From contig NZ_JAJOYS010000002.1 in the NCBI RefSeq assembly GCF_021166475.1, positions 124,001 through 188,000 of the forward strand: a stretch of 64,000 nucleotides of DNA. Direction: 5' to 3'. Each line of letters opens with the position of its first letter. Position 1 is the stretch's first letter. The notes under the pieces are model-generated. The model had not been told where the DNA came from and did no database searches. It worked only from the letters and a program-made list of their open reading frames with translations. Below, one piece after another: positions 38,254 to 47,427 of the stretch. This DNA is from Pelagibacterium xiamenense (GTDB lineage Bacteria; Pseudomonadota; Alphaproteobacteria; Rhizobiales; Devosiaceae). Made by a program: the position numbers and the translations under genes.

Positions 38254-40800
38254 CTAAGCGTCGTCGTCGGTCCGTTCCGCGCGCGCGCCCGAAAGCACTT
38301 CCTTGACCTTGGAATTGATCTGGTCGAGCGAATACGGCTTGGGCAGGAATTCGACGCTCCGGTCATCCTCGAGACCCTGCCGCACGCTTTCCTCCGCGTA
38401 GCCGGAAACGAAAATCACCTTGATGTCCGGATAGATCTTGCGCACTTCGGTCAGAAGCGTCGGCCCATCCATTTCGGGCATCACCACGTCCGAAATGATG
38501 AGGTCTACCTCGCCGGTCTCCGCGAGCACCTCGAGCGCCTCTTCCCCCGAATCGGCCTCGAAAACCTCATAGCCCGTCGTCGACAGGGCGCGCGCCGAGA
38601 ACATCCGCACGCTCTCCTCGTCCTCGACGATCAGGATGCGCTCGTTCCCCGTCAGATCCTTGACCGGCGAGGCGGCCTTTTCGATCTTCTCGACCTCCAC
38701 CGGAATGTGCCGCGGCAGGAAGATGCGGAACGTCGTGCCTTTGCCCACCTCCGATTCGGGATAGATGAACCCGCCGGTCTGCTTGATGATCCCATAGACC
38801 ATCGATAGCCCGAGCCCCGTCCCCTTGCCCAGTTCCTTGGTCGAAAAGAACGGTTCGAAAATCTTTTCCATCACGTCGGCGGGCATGCCCGTGCCGGTAT
38901 CCGCCACTTCGATCAGAACATAGTCCGCGGGCACCATCCCGCGATAATCGAAGGTCGCCGCCTCGGCCTCCTCGACATTGCGTGTCCGAAGCGTGATCTC
39001 CCCGCCTTCGGGCATCGCGTCACGCGCATTGACTGCCAGATTGATGATCACCTGTTCGAGTTGCACGAGGTCCGCCCGCACCGGCCACACGTCCCGTCCG
39101 TGTTCGACATCGAGCGAAACATGCTCCCCGATCAGCCGTTTCAAAAGCACTGTCAGATCGTCGATATGCTGCGGCACATCGAGCACCTGCGGCCGCAGCG
39201 TCTGCCGCCGCGAAAAAGCGAGCAGCTGCCGCACCAGCCCCGCCGCGCGGTTGGCGCTCTGCTTGATCGACATGATGTCGCCGAAGGAGGGGTCGGACGG
39301 CTTGTGCTTGATCAGCAAAAGGTCCGAGAACCCGATAATCGCGGTCAGGACGTTGTTGAAGTCGTGCGCAACCCCGCCCGCGAGCTGGCCCACCGCCTGC
39401 ATCTTCTGGCCCTGGGCGAACTGCTCTTCGAGCATGCGTTGCTCGGTCATGTCGAGCGCGTAGAGAATCGCCGCCTCGTCGCTGTCGCCGCCCTTTTCCA
39501 CCCCGGAGATATACATCCGCACGCTTAGGGGCTTTTCCCCCGGGACGGTCGCATCCACCGGATCGATCTCGGACTTGCGCGCCCGCGCCTCATCGAGTGC
39601 GATCCCGAGCCGCCGCCGGCTCTCCTCGTCCACGAGGCTCGCCATATCGAGCCCCTCGATCCCGCGATCTCCCGAAGTCAGCCCGAAAATCCGGGTAAAC
39701 GGCGCATTCGTTCGCACCACCCGCCCCGCGCTGTCGAGCGCCGCAATGGCAATCGGGGTATTGTTGAAGAACCGCGAGAACCGCACCTCTGCGGCCCGCA
39801 GCGCCTCCTCGGTATCCACCCCGCGCGAGCGGTCGAGCACGAGCGTGCGCGTCTCCCCAAGTTCACCCTCGGCCAGCCGCGCCGCACGATGGAGCAGACG
39901 CACCGGCAGGTTCGTCCCGTCCCGGCGCACGAGGTCGAGATCGATGATCTCGGTCTTGACCGTTCCGTCCTGCCCGCCACCCATGAGAAGCCCGGCACCG
40001 TCGCCATGGACGATCTCGCCAAGGTCCAGGTCCCCCGCCTCGAAGGCCGCGAGATCATAGCCCAGCCAATCGGCGAGGGTCGAGTTGATGTACTGTATCC
40101 GCCCGCGTGCATTGGCCGAAAAGAACCCGGCCGGTGCATGGTCGAGATAGTCGATCGCCTTTTGCAGCTCGACGTAGAAATTCTCCTGCGCGTCCCGGTC
40201 GCGCGTGATGTCCTCGACCGACCAGATCACCGCCTTGCCCGGCGCACCGTCGAAATCGGGCAGGCTCCGAACGCTCACCCTGTGCCAGCGCGCGCCCGAA
40301 ACGCCAGGAATACGAATGTCCTCGACAATGCTCCGCCCTTCGCGCGCGGCCCGGGATAGCCTGTAGACCGCTTCGGACGCCTCCGGCTGGCTGGCGAAGA
40401 GCCGCGGCACGCCGACAGGCATCGTGCTCGAGATCGATTTCGTCATCTCCGCGTAGCGCGCATTGGCGTAGAGGATCTTGCCCTCCCGGTCGGTCACCAG
40501 CGCGCCGGCGGGCATGGAGTCGACGATCGCCCGCGAAAGCGTCCGCTTCTCGTCCCCGCCCGCGAACCGGAACAACCCTGCCGCCAGCGCGAAAAGGCAA
40601 AAGACGCCCACAACCGCGAGCAGCCCCAAAAACAGCAGGATCATATCGGAGGGAACCGTATCCCCCATCATCGAAAAGCCGACGGCGACAGCGACGAAAA
40701 CCAGCGACAGCGCCACGACGCGCCACAACGCCCCGTTGGACGACGGCCGTGTGACCACAGGCTCGGGGTAATTGTCCTCGTCGATTGGAGCCACCGTCAT
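38254..40800 (-). CDS. cckA: Hybrid sensor histidine kinase CckA
   Basis: 848 residues. Two N-terminal membrane helices (about 27-45 and 53-75) are followed by three PAS-type sensor modules (about 90-450), the HisKA domain with phospho-acceptor H479 in [14 protein letters not shown], the HATPase domain ([31 protein letters not shown]) and a C-terminal receiver with D771 in [10 protein letters not shown]. This is CckA, which through ChpT phosphorylates the master regulator CtrA and controls cell cycle and flagellar genes. A full CtrA box stands 87 bases upstream of its ATG. flhB lies upstream in the same direction. Confidence 0.95.
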   Translation of the reverse strand: MTVAPIDEDNYPEPVVTRPSSNGALWRVVALSLVFVAVAVGFSMMGDTVPSDMILLFLGLLAVVGVFCLFALAAGLFRFAGGDEKRTLSRAIVDSMPAGALVTDREGKILYANARYAEMTKSISSTMPVGVPRLFASQPEASEAVYRLSRAAREGRSIVEDIRIPGVSGARWHRVSVRSLPDFDGAPGKAVIWSVEDITRDRDAQENFYVELQKAIDYLDHAPAGFFSANARGRIQYINSTLADWLGYDLAAFEAGDLDLGEIVHGDGAGLLMGGGQDGTVKTEIIDLDLVRRDGTNLPVRLLHRAARLAEGELGETRTLVLDRSRGVDTEEALRAAEVRFSRFFNNTPIAIAALDSAGRVVRTNAPFTRIFGLTSGDRGIEGLDMASLVDEESRRRLGIALDEARARKSEIDPVDATVPGEKPLSVRMYISGVEKGGDSDEAAILYALDMTEQRMLEEQFAQGQKMQAVGQLAGGVAHDFNNVLTAIIGFSDLLLIKHKPSDPSFGDIMSIKQSANRAAGLVRQLLAFSRRQTLRPQVLDVPQHIDDLTVLLKRLIGEHVSLDVEHGRDVWPVRADLVQLEQVIINLAVNARDAMPEGGEITLRTRNVEEAEAATFDYRGMVPADYVLIEVADTGTGMPADVMEKIFEPFFSTKELGKGTGLGLSMVYGIIKQTGGFIYPESEVGKGTTFRIFLPRHIPVEVEKIEKAASPVKDLTGNERILIVEDEESVRMFSARALSTTGYEVFEADSGEEALEVLAETGEVDLIISDVVMPEMDGPTLLTEVRKIYPDIKVIFVSGYAEESVRQGLEDDRSVEFLPKPYSLDQINSKVKEVLSGARAERTDDDA

Positions 40801-40886
40801 TTGAGCCTTCCACCTGCCCGGCTTATCCGGGACGAATCGCCGCCCTTCTTACCTAGCAAAAGCCGCTTCGGCTTGGGTAGTACACA

Positions 40887-40902
40887 TTAAGCGCAAGTTA
40901 AC
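40887..40902. promoter_or_regulatory. CtrA-type box upstream of cckA
   Basis: TTAA-GCGCAAG-TTAAC is a perfect match to the CtrA consensus TTAA-N7-TTAA(C), in the cckA/flhB intergenic space. Such AT-rich pairs are rare in this GC-rich sequence. It would let CtrA feed back on its own activating kinase. Confidence 0.6.
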
Positions 40903-40934
40903 AGCCAAGCTGCTCCGGCGCCATCCTCGCCGCA

Positions 40935-42014
40935 TTATGTGCTCCGCCAGCCCTTGCGCGATTTGAGCCGCATCACATAGCCGATGATCTGCGCGACGGC
41001 CTTGAAGTGCTCGGCCGGGATCTGTTCGCCCACCTCCGCTCCGGCATAAAGCGCGCGCGCCAGCGGCGGGTTTTCGACGATCGGAATATCGTGATCCTTG
41101 GCCAGCCCGCGAATGCGCAGCGCAATCGCATCGACACCCTTGGCGACCACCTCCGGCGCCGGCATCGCACGGTCGTATTTAAGCGCAACGGCAAAGTGCG
41201 TCGGGTTGGTAACGACCACGGTCGCATCGGGCACCGCCGCCATCATCCGCTTGCGCGAGCGCTCCAGCCGGACCTGACGGATGCGGCCCTTCACATGCGG
41301 GTCGCCCTCCATCTGCTTGTACTCGTCCTTGACCTCCTTGACCGTCATCATCTGCCGCTTCCACCATTTGTGGCGCATATACATGTAGTCCAGAAGCGCC
41401 ACGATGGTGATCGTGATCAGGGTCGCGATGAAAAGCTGGATACCGATTTCCTGGAAAAATTCGAGGATCACAACCGGATCGGCCCGCGTCATGGCCTCCA
41501 GATTGTCCCGGTGCGGCCAGACAACGAGGAACATCACGGTCGAAAACACAACGAGCTTGAACAGCCCCTTGGCGAAATTGACGAGCGCTTCGGTCGAAAA
41601 CAGCCGCTTGGCCCCCGAGACCGGCGAAACCTTGGAGAGTTTGGGTTTGAGCGGTTCGGTCGAGAACACCATCTGGTGCTGCACAATATTGCCCGCGATC
41701 CCGAATAGCGCCATCAGCACCATCGGGATGATGAGCGCGCCCAATACTGCAACGGTGATCGCCTGCATCACCTGCCCGAACGCCGGCCCGCCCACCTCGA
41801 ACTGATCGGCCTGTGCGATAATGCCGCCAAGGCTTTCCATCACGGACTGGCTCGTCATCGGCGCGACAAAGGCAAAAACGAGCGCCGAGCCCATGATCAT
41901 GAACCAGGTCGTCACCTCCTGGCTCTTGACCACATCGCCTTTCTTGTGCGCGTCTTCGATCCGTTTTTGGGAAGGGTCTTCTGTCTTTTCGCTTTGTTCG
42001 GGTTGGTCGCTCAT
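40935..42014 (-). CDS. flhB: Flagellar biosynthesis protein FlhB
   Basis: 359 residues. It is part of the flagellar type III export gate; its cytoplasmic domain switches substrate class after self-cleavage. Four membrane helices are followed by the cleavage motif NPTH in VVVTNPTHFAVALKYD. The N-terminus EKTEDPSQKRIEDAHKKGDVVKSQEV is the classic FlhB start. It is the last gene of flgB-flgC-fliE-fliQ-fliR-flhB, starting 9 bases after fliR. Confidence 0.97.
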   Translation of the reverse strand: MSDQPEQSEKTEDPSQKRIEDAHKKGDVVKSQEVTTWFMIMGSALVFAFVAPMTSQSVMESLGGIIAQADQFEVGGPAFGQVMQAITVAVLGALIIPMVLMALFGIAGNIVQHQMVFSTEPLKPKLSKVSPVSGAKRLFSTEALVNFAKGLFKLVVFSTVMFLVVWPHRDNLEAMTRADPVVILEFFQEIGIQLFIATLITITIVALLDYMYMRHKWWKRQMMTVKEVKDEYKQMEGDPHVKGRIRQVRLERSRKRMMAAVPDATVVVTNPTHFAVALKYDRAMPAPEVVAKGVDAIALRIRGLAKDHDIPIVENPPLARALYAGAEVGEQIPAEHFKAVAQIIGYVMRLKSRKGWRST

Positions 42015-42023
42015 TGGTCGCGC

Positions 42024-42785
42024 CTATCCTCTGAACAAGGCGAAGTTGGTTTCGAGGTGGTTCATATACCACCCCATGATAAGCCCCAGCAGCACCGCGA
42101 ACAGGATCAGCCCGACGATGATATTGGCGGGCATGGCCATGAAGAACACCTGGATCTGCGGCATCAGCCGCCCCAGAATCCCCAGCCCCAGATAAAAGAC
42201 CAGCCCGAAGACCAGAAGCGGCGCCGACATTTGCACGCCCACGACGAACGACCCGGCGATGAACCGCACGGCCATGTCCGCCGCATCGCCCAGCATCAGC
42301 GGCGCATCCGGCGGGAAATAGGCGTAGCTTTCGTAAACCCCCGCCAGCAGCATGTGGTGCATATCGGTGGCGAAAATCAGCGTGACGCCGGTAAACGCGA
42401 GGAAATTCCCCACGATCGCCCCCTGCACGCCATCCTGCGTAGGGTCCGCGGTCTGCGCGGTTGAAAGCCCCATCTGATAGGCAATCACCGCACCGGCCAC
42501 CTGGGCGGCGGTCAGCAACAGCCGGATAAGCCCTCCGATGATGAATCCAATCGCCAACTCGTGCCCGTAAGCCACTGCAAGTCCAGCCAGATTGCTCGGC
42601 ATAGGTCCGAGTGAGGGCACGATGAGAGGATAAAGCACAAACGCAAAGATCAGCGCGAATGTGAGCCGCATTCGCGCCGGAATCGTCTGTTCGCCCAGCG
42701 CCGGCAGCAGCATCATTATCGTGCCCAGCCGCGCGAAAAGCAGGAAGAAATGATAAGCGACCTCCGGGCCCCAGGTGATCGTCAT
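42024..42785 (-). CDS. fliR: Flagellar biosynthetic protein FliR
   Basis: 253 residues, about six membrane helices, part of the FliP5-FliQ4-FliR1 core of the export gate. It carries the family segment FARLGTIMMLLPALGEQTIPARMRL near the start. Length is normal. It begins one base after the fliQ stop, so translation is coupled. Confidence 0.95.
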   Translation of the reverse strand: MTITWGPEVAYHFFLLFARLGTIMMLLPALGEQTIPARMRLTFALIFAFVLYPLIVPSLGPMPSNLAGLAVAYGHELAIGFIIGGLIRLLLTAAQVAGAVIAYQMGLSTAQTADPTQDGVQGAIVGNFLAFTGVTLIFATDMHHMLLAGVYESYAYFPPDAPLMLGDAADMAVRFIAGSFVVGVQMSAPLLVFGLVFYLGLGILGRLMPQIQVFFMAMPANIIVGLILFAVLLGLIMGWYMNHLETNFALFRG

Positions 42786-42786
42786 G

Positions 42787-43053
42787 CTAGCCGCCGAAGA
42801 TGATCATGTCGGCGATCCGGTTCATATATCCCGCCATCGTCGCCCCCATGAACGGCAGCGCGATCAGGAGCGTGACGAAGATCGCGAGGATTTTCGGCAC
42901 GAACACCAGCGTCATTTCCTGGATTTGCGTAAGGGCCTGAAAAAGCGCGATGATGACGCCGACGACCAGCCCCACCACCATCATCGGAGCCGATATGATG
43001 ATGAGCACCCAGATCCCTTCCCGGGCGATGTCGAGCACTTCTGCGCCGCTCAT
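42787..43053 (-). CDS. fliQ: Flagellar biosynthetic protein FliQ
   Basis: 88 residues with two membrane helices, a component of the flagellar export gate. It begins MSGAEVLDIAREGIWVLIIISAP, and the family core ALFQALTQIQEMTLVFVPKI is present. It starts 44 bases after fliE; a near-match to the CtrA box (TTAA-N7-TTAC, 43080-43094) lies just before it. Confidence 0.95.
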   Translation of the reverse strand: MSGAEVLDIAREGIWVLIIISAPMMVVGLVVGVIIALFQALTQIQEMTLVFVPKILAIFVTLLIALPFMGATMAGYMNRIADMIIFGG

Positions 43054-43097
43054 GGCTCCTGCCGTTCAGTAACGAATCGTTAAGGCGAGCTTACACC

Positions 43098-43421
43098 CTA
43101 GATCGGCATCCGCATGATCTCTTCGTACGCCGAGATCACCCGGTCGCGCACCGTCACCATGGTTTCCATCGTGGATTCGGTTTCCGCAAGCGCGGTCACC
43201 ACGTCGACCACGGAAGCCTTGCCGTTGACCAGATCCATGCTCGCCTGGTCGGACACCTTGCCCGCCTCGACGACGTTCTGGAGCTGGTCGGCCAGAAGCT
43301 GTCCGAAATCGGCACCCGGCGCTTCGGCCTGCTGCAGCGGCGATTTGCCGGATGCCTGGTCGGAAACCAGCCGCGAAATATTCCCGTAAGCATTCGCTGC
43401 CGCGGTAAATGGTGTGGACAT
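43098..43421 (-). CDS. fliE: Flagellar hook-basal body protein FliE
   Basis: 107 residues. FliE joins the MS ring to the rod. The C-terminal block LVNGKASVVDVVTALAETESTMETMVTVRDRVISAYEEIMRMPI is the FliE signature. Exported by the flagellar system, so no signal peptide. It lies in the operon between flgC and fliQ. Confidence 0.95.
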   Translation of the reverse strand: MSTPFTAAANAYGNISRLVSDQASGKSPLQQAEAPGADFGQLLADQLQNVVEAGKVSDQASMDLVNGKASVVDVVTALAETESTMETMVTVRDRVISAYEEIMRMPI

Positions 43422-43434
43422 CTTCTCTTACCCC

Positions 43435-43848
43435 TTATCCGCGCAGGATATCGAGCGTCCGCCCCAGCATCTGGCGCGAGACGGAAACGACATTGAGATT
43501 GGCTTCGTAGGTGCGCTGAGCCTCGCGCATATCCATGGTTTCGATCAGCGTGTTGACGTTGGGATATTTGACATACCCGTTCTCGTCAGCCGCCGGATGC
43601 CCCGGCTCGTAGCGCGATGTAAAATCGCTCATGTCGTACGAAAGCCGCCCCACCCGGACCTCGTAGGCGTTAAGGTCGTCGTTGAGCATGGCGTGGAACG
43701 TGGGGATCTTGCGTCGATAAGGGTCCTCGTCGGGCGTGGTGCCCGCAGAATCCGCGTTCGCCATATTCTCCGCGATCACCCGCATGCGGGCCGTCTGGGC
43801 GGAAAGCCCGCTCGCGGCGACCTTTATTGAGTCCATAAAGTCGTTCAT
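43435..43848 (-). CDS. flgC: Flagellar basal-body rod protein FlgC
   Basis: 137 residues, a proximal rod protein. N-terminal motif AASGLSAQTARMRVIAENMANADSAGT and C-terminal NVNTLIETMDMREAQRTYEANLNVVS are diagnostic. It follows flgB by 14 bases. Confidence 0.96.
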   Translation of the reverse strand: MNDFMDSIKVAASGLSAQTARMRVIAENMANADSAGTTPDEDPYRRKIPTFHAMLNDDLNAYEVRVGRLSYDMSDFTSRYEPGHPAADENGYVKYPNVNTLIETMDMREAQRTYEANLNVVSVSRQMLGRTLDILRG

Positions 43849-43862
43849 TGCGCCTCAGCCCC

Positions 43863-44267
43863 TTAAGCCTGCTTACCCAGTGCGATCCGCAGCAGCCGCA
43901 TCGAACGCGTGTAGATCGTTGTCGCGGCCTGGTAATCCATCTGGTTGGTGGTAACCTTCATCATCTCTTCTTCGAGCGTCACCCCGTTACCCTCGGGCAT
44001 GATCTCGAAATTGTTGAGCTGCCGCGCCCCGTACGCATCGGCCCGCGATCCGCCCACCGAAAAGTGCCGCGGATCGGTTGCGCGCGCCGCCACGCTCACC
44101 CGCGAACCTTCGAGTTCCTGATCGAACGTGTAGGGCGCAAGGTCCCGTCCGCGATATCCAGGCGTCTCGGCGTTCGCCACGTTCTCCGCCAGAAGCGTCT
44201 GGCGGGTCTGATGCCATTGCATCCGGTCCTTGAGTGCGGCAAAGATCGGCAGGTCGCCCATGGCCAT
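43863..44267 (-). CDS. flgB: Flagellar basal-body rod protein FlgB
   Basis: 134 residues, a proximal rod protein and first gene of the flgB-flhB operon. It contains the rod signature LAENVANAETPGYRGRDLAPYTF and the C-terminal VTTNQMDYQAATTIYTRSMRLLRIALGK. It is divergent from fliO; a perfect CtrA box lies 65 bases upstream of its ATG. Confidence 0.95.
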   Translation of the reverse strand: MAMGDLPIFAALKDRMQWHQTRQTLLAENVANAETPGYRGRDLAPYTFDQELEGSRVSVAARATDPRHFSVGGSRADAYGARQLNNFEIMPEGNGVTLEEEMMKVTTNQMDYQAATTIYTRSMRLLRIALGKQA

Positions 44268-44331
44268 GGTGATCGTGCTCCGGCAAGCGGCAAAAGGTGA
44301 ATCTACTAGGCAAATCTTGCCCGCCTCATGG

Positions 44332-44347
44332 TTAACGACACGTTAAC
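44332..44347. promoter_or_regulatory. CtrA-type box between flgB and fliO
   Basis: TTAA-CGACACG-TTAAC matches the CtrA consensus exactly. It is also the core of the perfect dyad GGTTAAC / GTTAACC (44330-44348). It lies between two divergent flagellar operons, 65 bases from the flgB start and about 130 from fliO. Confidence 0.65.
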
Positions 44348-44474
44348 CGCAATCGGGACCCTTTCGCATTTTGGCCGCACGAGCGATTATGCTAGGCAGA
44401 ACTTGCCGCCCGATTCCGGTCTTCCGGACGGTAGGCGCTGGTGCAATTCTTAACGACTTCGGGGAGACTCGCTC

Positions 44475-45101
44475 TTGGACACCATGGCCAACCTGCTTGG
44501 CTTCGAGAACAACTATCTCACCGCGATCCTCGCGTTGGGCATAGTGATCGTTCTGATCGTTCTCGGCGTCTGGCTCGTCAAGCTTCTCGGCGACGCCACC
44601 CGCTCGGTTGGGCGCAACCGTAACCGGCGCCTGATGCTGGTCGACAGCGTGGCACTCGACCAGAAGCGTCAGGCCCTGCTGATCCGGCGCGACAATGTCG
44701 AGCATCTGATTGTCACCGGTGGACCCAACGACCTCGTCGTCGAAACCGGGATCGAGCCGCCGGCCCAGCCGGCCATGCCGCGCTCCCGGCGCCTGCGAAA
44801 TGGCAATACCGAGCTTGAATCCGCCGGCGAGGCGACAGAAACGTCCGATAAGCCAGTCGCCCGACTGCGCGCCATAGGCGGCCGAAAATCCTCCGGTTCG
44901 CTCCGCCACACCGGCTTCCTGCGCAGCGCCGAGGGCGACGAACCGCAACTCGGCGGTGGAAAGACCGACAATACGGCCCGAGTCGTTCCCGACTCAGCTA
45001 AAACCGGCTCAGAGCCGGTCGTCTCCGAAGACGATCGGCCGCAAAAGGAAACTGAGCCAGCCCATGGGGAATTCGCCGAGGACGGCGCCAAGAACCGCTA
45101 A
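44475..45101 (+). CDS. FliO-like flagellar biosynthesis protein
   Basis: 208 residues. A single membrane helix (about 15-35) is followed by a small cytoplasmic domain RRLMLVDSVALDQKRQALLIRRDNVEHLIVTGG, the FliO pattern, and a long, low-complexity charged tail. FliO assists assembly of the FliP ring. Start is TTG at 44475 because GGGGAG is 8 bases upstream; an ATG nine bases later is badly spaced. It precedes fliP, as FliO usually does. The tail is variable, so the assignment rests on the N-terminal half and context. Confidence 0.8.
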   Translation: MDTMANLLGFENNYLTAILALGIVIVLIVLGVWLVKLLGDATRSVGRNRNRRLMLVDSVALDQKRQALLIRRDNVEHLIVTGGPNDLVVETGIEPPAQPAMPRSRRLRNGNTELESAGEATETSDKPVARLRAIGGRKSSGSLRHTGFLRSAEGDEPQLGGGKTDNTARVVPDSAKTGSEPVVSEDDRPQKETEPAHGEFAEDGAKNR

Positions 45102-45132
45102 GACGCCGATGGGGCGGGCCTTCGGGCCCGCT

Positions 45133-45873
45133 ATGGCGTTTCGCCGTTTCATCCTCCCCGCGCTGGCACTGGGACTGATCGTCCTCATTCCCGCTGCCGG
45201 CATCGCGCAAGACATCTCCATCGACTTTGGCGATGACACTACGCTGACCGAGCGCGCCGTCCAGCTCATTGCGCTCATCACGCTCCTCTCGCTCGCCCCC
45301 TCCATCCTCGTGATGGTGACGAGCTTCACGCGCATCGTCGTCGTCCTGTCGTTGCTGCGCACGGCCATCGGTCTGCAGACCGCCCCACCCAACTCGGTCA
45401 TGATTTCGCTGGCGCTGTTCCTCACCGCCTTCATCATGGCCCCCACTCTGCAGCAAAGCTACGATCAGGGCATAGCCCCATTGATCGCGGGCGATGTCGA
45501 ACTGACCGAGGCGATCGAGCTGGGTGCCGGGCCCCTGCATGAGTTCATGCGCACCCACGTGCGCGAGCGCGACGTCATGCTCTTTATGGACCTGACAGGA
45601 ACAGAACCGCCCGAAACACCCGAGGAACTCGAACTGCGCATCCTCATCCCGGCCTTCATGATCTCCGAACTGCGCCGCGCCTTCGAGATCGGCTTCCTTT
45701 TGTTCCTGCCCTTCGTCGTCATCGACATGGTCGTCGCGTCCGTGCTCATGAGCATGGGCATGATGATGCTGCCGCCAGTGATCATCTCCCTGCCGTTCAA
45801 GCTCATCTTCTTCGTTCTGGTAGACGGCTGGCACCTCGTCGCGGGATCGCTAATCCGCAGCTTCACGGGGTGA
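45133..45873 (+). CDS. fliP: Flagellar biosynthetic protein FliP
   Basis: 246 residues. The cleavable signal peptide MAFRRFILPALALGLIVLIP.. is removed before assembly of the FliP ring of the export gate. Core motifs are SFTRIVVVLSLLRTAIGLQTAPPNSVMISLALFLTAFIM and FMISELRRAFEIGFLLFLPFVVIDMVVASVLMSMGMMMLPP. I chose the ATG at 45133 because it gives a normal signal peptide; an ATG at 45109, just after the fliO stop, is the alternative. Confidence 0.95.
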   Translation: MAFRRFILPALALGLIVLIPAAGIAQDISIDFGDDTTLTERAVQLIALITLLSLAPSILVMVTSFTRIVVVLSLLRTAIGLQTAPPNSVMISLALFLTAFIMAPTLQQSYDQGIAPLIAGDVELTEAIELGAGPLHEFMRTHVRERDVMLFMDLTGTEPPETPEELELRILIPAFMISELRRAFEIGFLLFLPFVVIDMVVASVLMSMGMMMLPPVIISLPFKLIFFVLVDGWHLVAGSLIRSFTG

Positions 45874-45954
45874 AGCCGCGATTTCAGAGTCCCGGGAAGC
45901 CCCTCGACAGCGAAAGCCGTCAGGGGCGCGTTAGCCTTCCAGGGCGCGGCTTTT
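45873..45954. terminator. Compound hairpin between fliP and a convergent gene
   Basis: The outer arms AAGCCGCG / CGCGGCTT (45873-45880, 45945-45952) enclose an inner stem GCCCCT / AGGGGC, which carries GAC / GTC pairs and a GAAA loop. A short T run follows. The structure fills the whole gap between the two convergent stops. Confidence 0.6.
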
Positions 45955-46366
45955 AAGGCTCCAATTCGCTGCCGGTGCCCGACCCGGCGAGACCGCTTTG
46001 AACAAGAGACGGCACAGGCATTTCGGTAAGGGAGTCGATCGCGAGCTTTTCCAGTTGTCCCCTGCCGAGCAATCCCTCGTCCGCCGCGATCTGGGCATAA
46101 ACTGCGGCAAAGCCGTCCAGATCCGCTGGGGAAAGCCGCTGCAGCAGCACGATAACCTCATCGATCGTCATGCCAGTACTTTCCTGCAGCGCCTTGATTG
46201 TCTCGGCCTGCGCGGCCATCTCATCGCTGTACTCCCCCGTTTCAAGCGCAACCACCAGCGCTTCGATGTCCTCCTCAGTGATGGCCTGGGCCATCGAGGG
46301 CGTGGCGAGCCACGGCGCGCTCAGCACCGCGACAAGGGCAAAACGGCACGCGTTGAGCGCTTTCAT
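45953..46366 (-). CDS. Secreted hypothetical protein
   Basis: 137 residues, not recognised. A signal peptide of about 27 residues (MKALNACRFALVAVLSAPWL..., cleavage after SMAQA) is followed by an acidic helical segment (ITEEDIEALVVALETGEYSDEMAAQAETIKALQE) and a glycine-rich C-terminus. No cysteine in the mature part, so not a lipoprotein. It lies 16 bases after the outer-membrane barrel gene on the same strand, so the two likely form one envelope operon. Nothing in it points to flagella except position. Confidence 0.72.
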   Translation of the reverse strand: MKALNACRFALVAVLSAPWLATPSMAQAITEEDIEALVVALETGEYSDEMAAQAETIKALQESTGMTIDEVIVLLQRLSPADLDGFAAVYAQIAADEGLLGRGQLEKLAIDSLTEMPVPSLVQSGLAGSGTGSELEP

Positions 46367-46382
46367 GTGAGCCTCCTGCGGT

Positions 46383-47291
46383 CTAGAAATACGTTGCGAT
46401 GCCGAGCCGCGCCGTCACCGACCCCTGCCGTATGCCGCCGACAACGACACCGGCATTTCCATAGATCGAGAATTGCGGACTCAGTTCGTGTGAAGCGCCA
46501 ACCGAGATGACGCCGTAGTTCTCATCGAGCGGATTTTCGCCCGCGAGCGGCTCGGCCACGAAAAGATGAACGAAGGACGCGCTCGCGTTCAAGGTCGTGG
46601 CGTCGGTTACGTCCCAGGTCCCGGTTATCTTGAGGCTGTTGGCGAGGCTAGTTGCCTGGCTCGCGTCGACGCTGTTCTGCGGCGCATAATCGGCATGAAG
46701 CCGCGCGAACTCGAGCATATTGGAAATCGCGACTGTAGCCTCGTCGCCCTTGTAGATGTCGACGCCGAACCCGGCGCGCGCCGAAATGCGCCTGATATCG
46801 GTCAAGCTCGTGTCCGCATCGTTGAAAACGACTTCCTGCGTACCGGCGGCGGCGCCGGCACCGAGGTACATCCGCACGTGTGGCGTCAGCGCGATTGCTG
46901 CAGACAGGTCGCCCCCAAGCACGGTTCCGGTCGCCTCGGTGGTGGCGAAGGGGTTGGAGCCCGTACCGGAGGAACGCTCCACGGTGAGCGAAGGCAGCAC
47001 AACGGCGTTGGCGTCCGGAACGGCAACCATGAGCCCCAACCTGACGCCGCCGGTACCGGTATTTGCCGGATGGGCGACCGAATCGTCCTGTCGTACAGAT
47101 GAATAGCTCAGTTCCGCAAAGGCTCCGAACGGACCGCGCGGGGATGAAGACACGGCGACGTCCTGGGACCTTTCGGTTTGATCCACCACATTCTGCGCCC
47201 GAGCGGCAACGGACGACGTGCCCGTTGCGAAAACCGACAATGCAAGTGCCGCCCCGATCCGCAGGCCCGTCCTGTAAGCACGCGCGGTCAT
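46383..47291 (-). CDS. Outer-membrane beta-barrel-like protein
   Basis: 302 residues. A signal peptide of about 32 residues (ending AARAQ) is followed by alternating amphipathic strands (GGVRLGLMVAVPDANAVVLPSLTVER, VRMYLGAGAAAG, SIYGNAGVVVGGIRQGSVTARLGIATYF) and a terminal phenylalanine, which is the signal for barrel insertion. It resembles the autotransporter-type barrels but has no passenger domain. Function unknown. An AraC-type regulator gene lies 136 bases upstream, with paired GGTCTCAA repeats in between. Confidence 0.75.
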   Translation of the reverse strand: MTARAYRTGLRIGAALALSVFATGTSSVAARAQNVVDQTERSQDVAVSSSPRGPFGAFAELSYSSVRQDDSVAHPANTGTGGVRLGLMVAVPDANAVVLPSLTVERSSGTGSNPFATTEATGTVLGGDLSAAIALTPHVRMYLGAGAAAGTQEVVFNDADTSLTDIRRISARAGFGVDIYKGDEATVAISNMLEFARLHADYAPQNSVDASQATSLANSLKITGTWDVTDATTLNASASFVHLFVAEPLAGENPLDENYGVISVGASHELSPQFSIYGNAGVVVGGIRQGSVTARLGIATYF

Positions 47292-47383
47292 GTCTATCCT
47301 CCGGAATTTTCAAAGGAGCGTGACGTTCGCGCCGCCCCACTTCACGTATGGACCGAATGTTAGAGATGAACGGTCATGCAGTG

Positions 47384-47411
47384 GGTCTCAATTGTATGCG
47401 AATGGTCTCAA
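47384..47411. promoter_or_regulatory. Direct repeats GGTCTCAA, 20-bp spacing
   Basis: GGTCTCAA occurs at 47384-47391 and again at 47404-47411, exactly 20 bp apart (about two helical turns). They lie just after the AraC-family gene and roughly 90-120 bases before the outer-membrane barrel start. Tandem direct repeats are how AraC-type activators usually bind. Confidence 0.5.
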
Positions 47412-47427
47412 ATGGCCTGCCGGGGGG

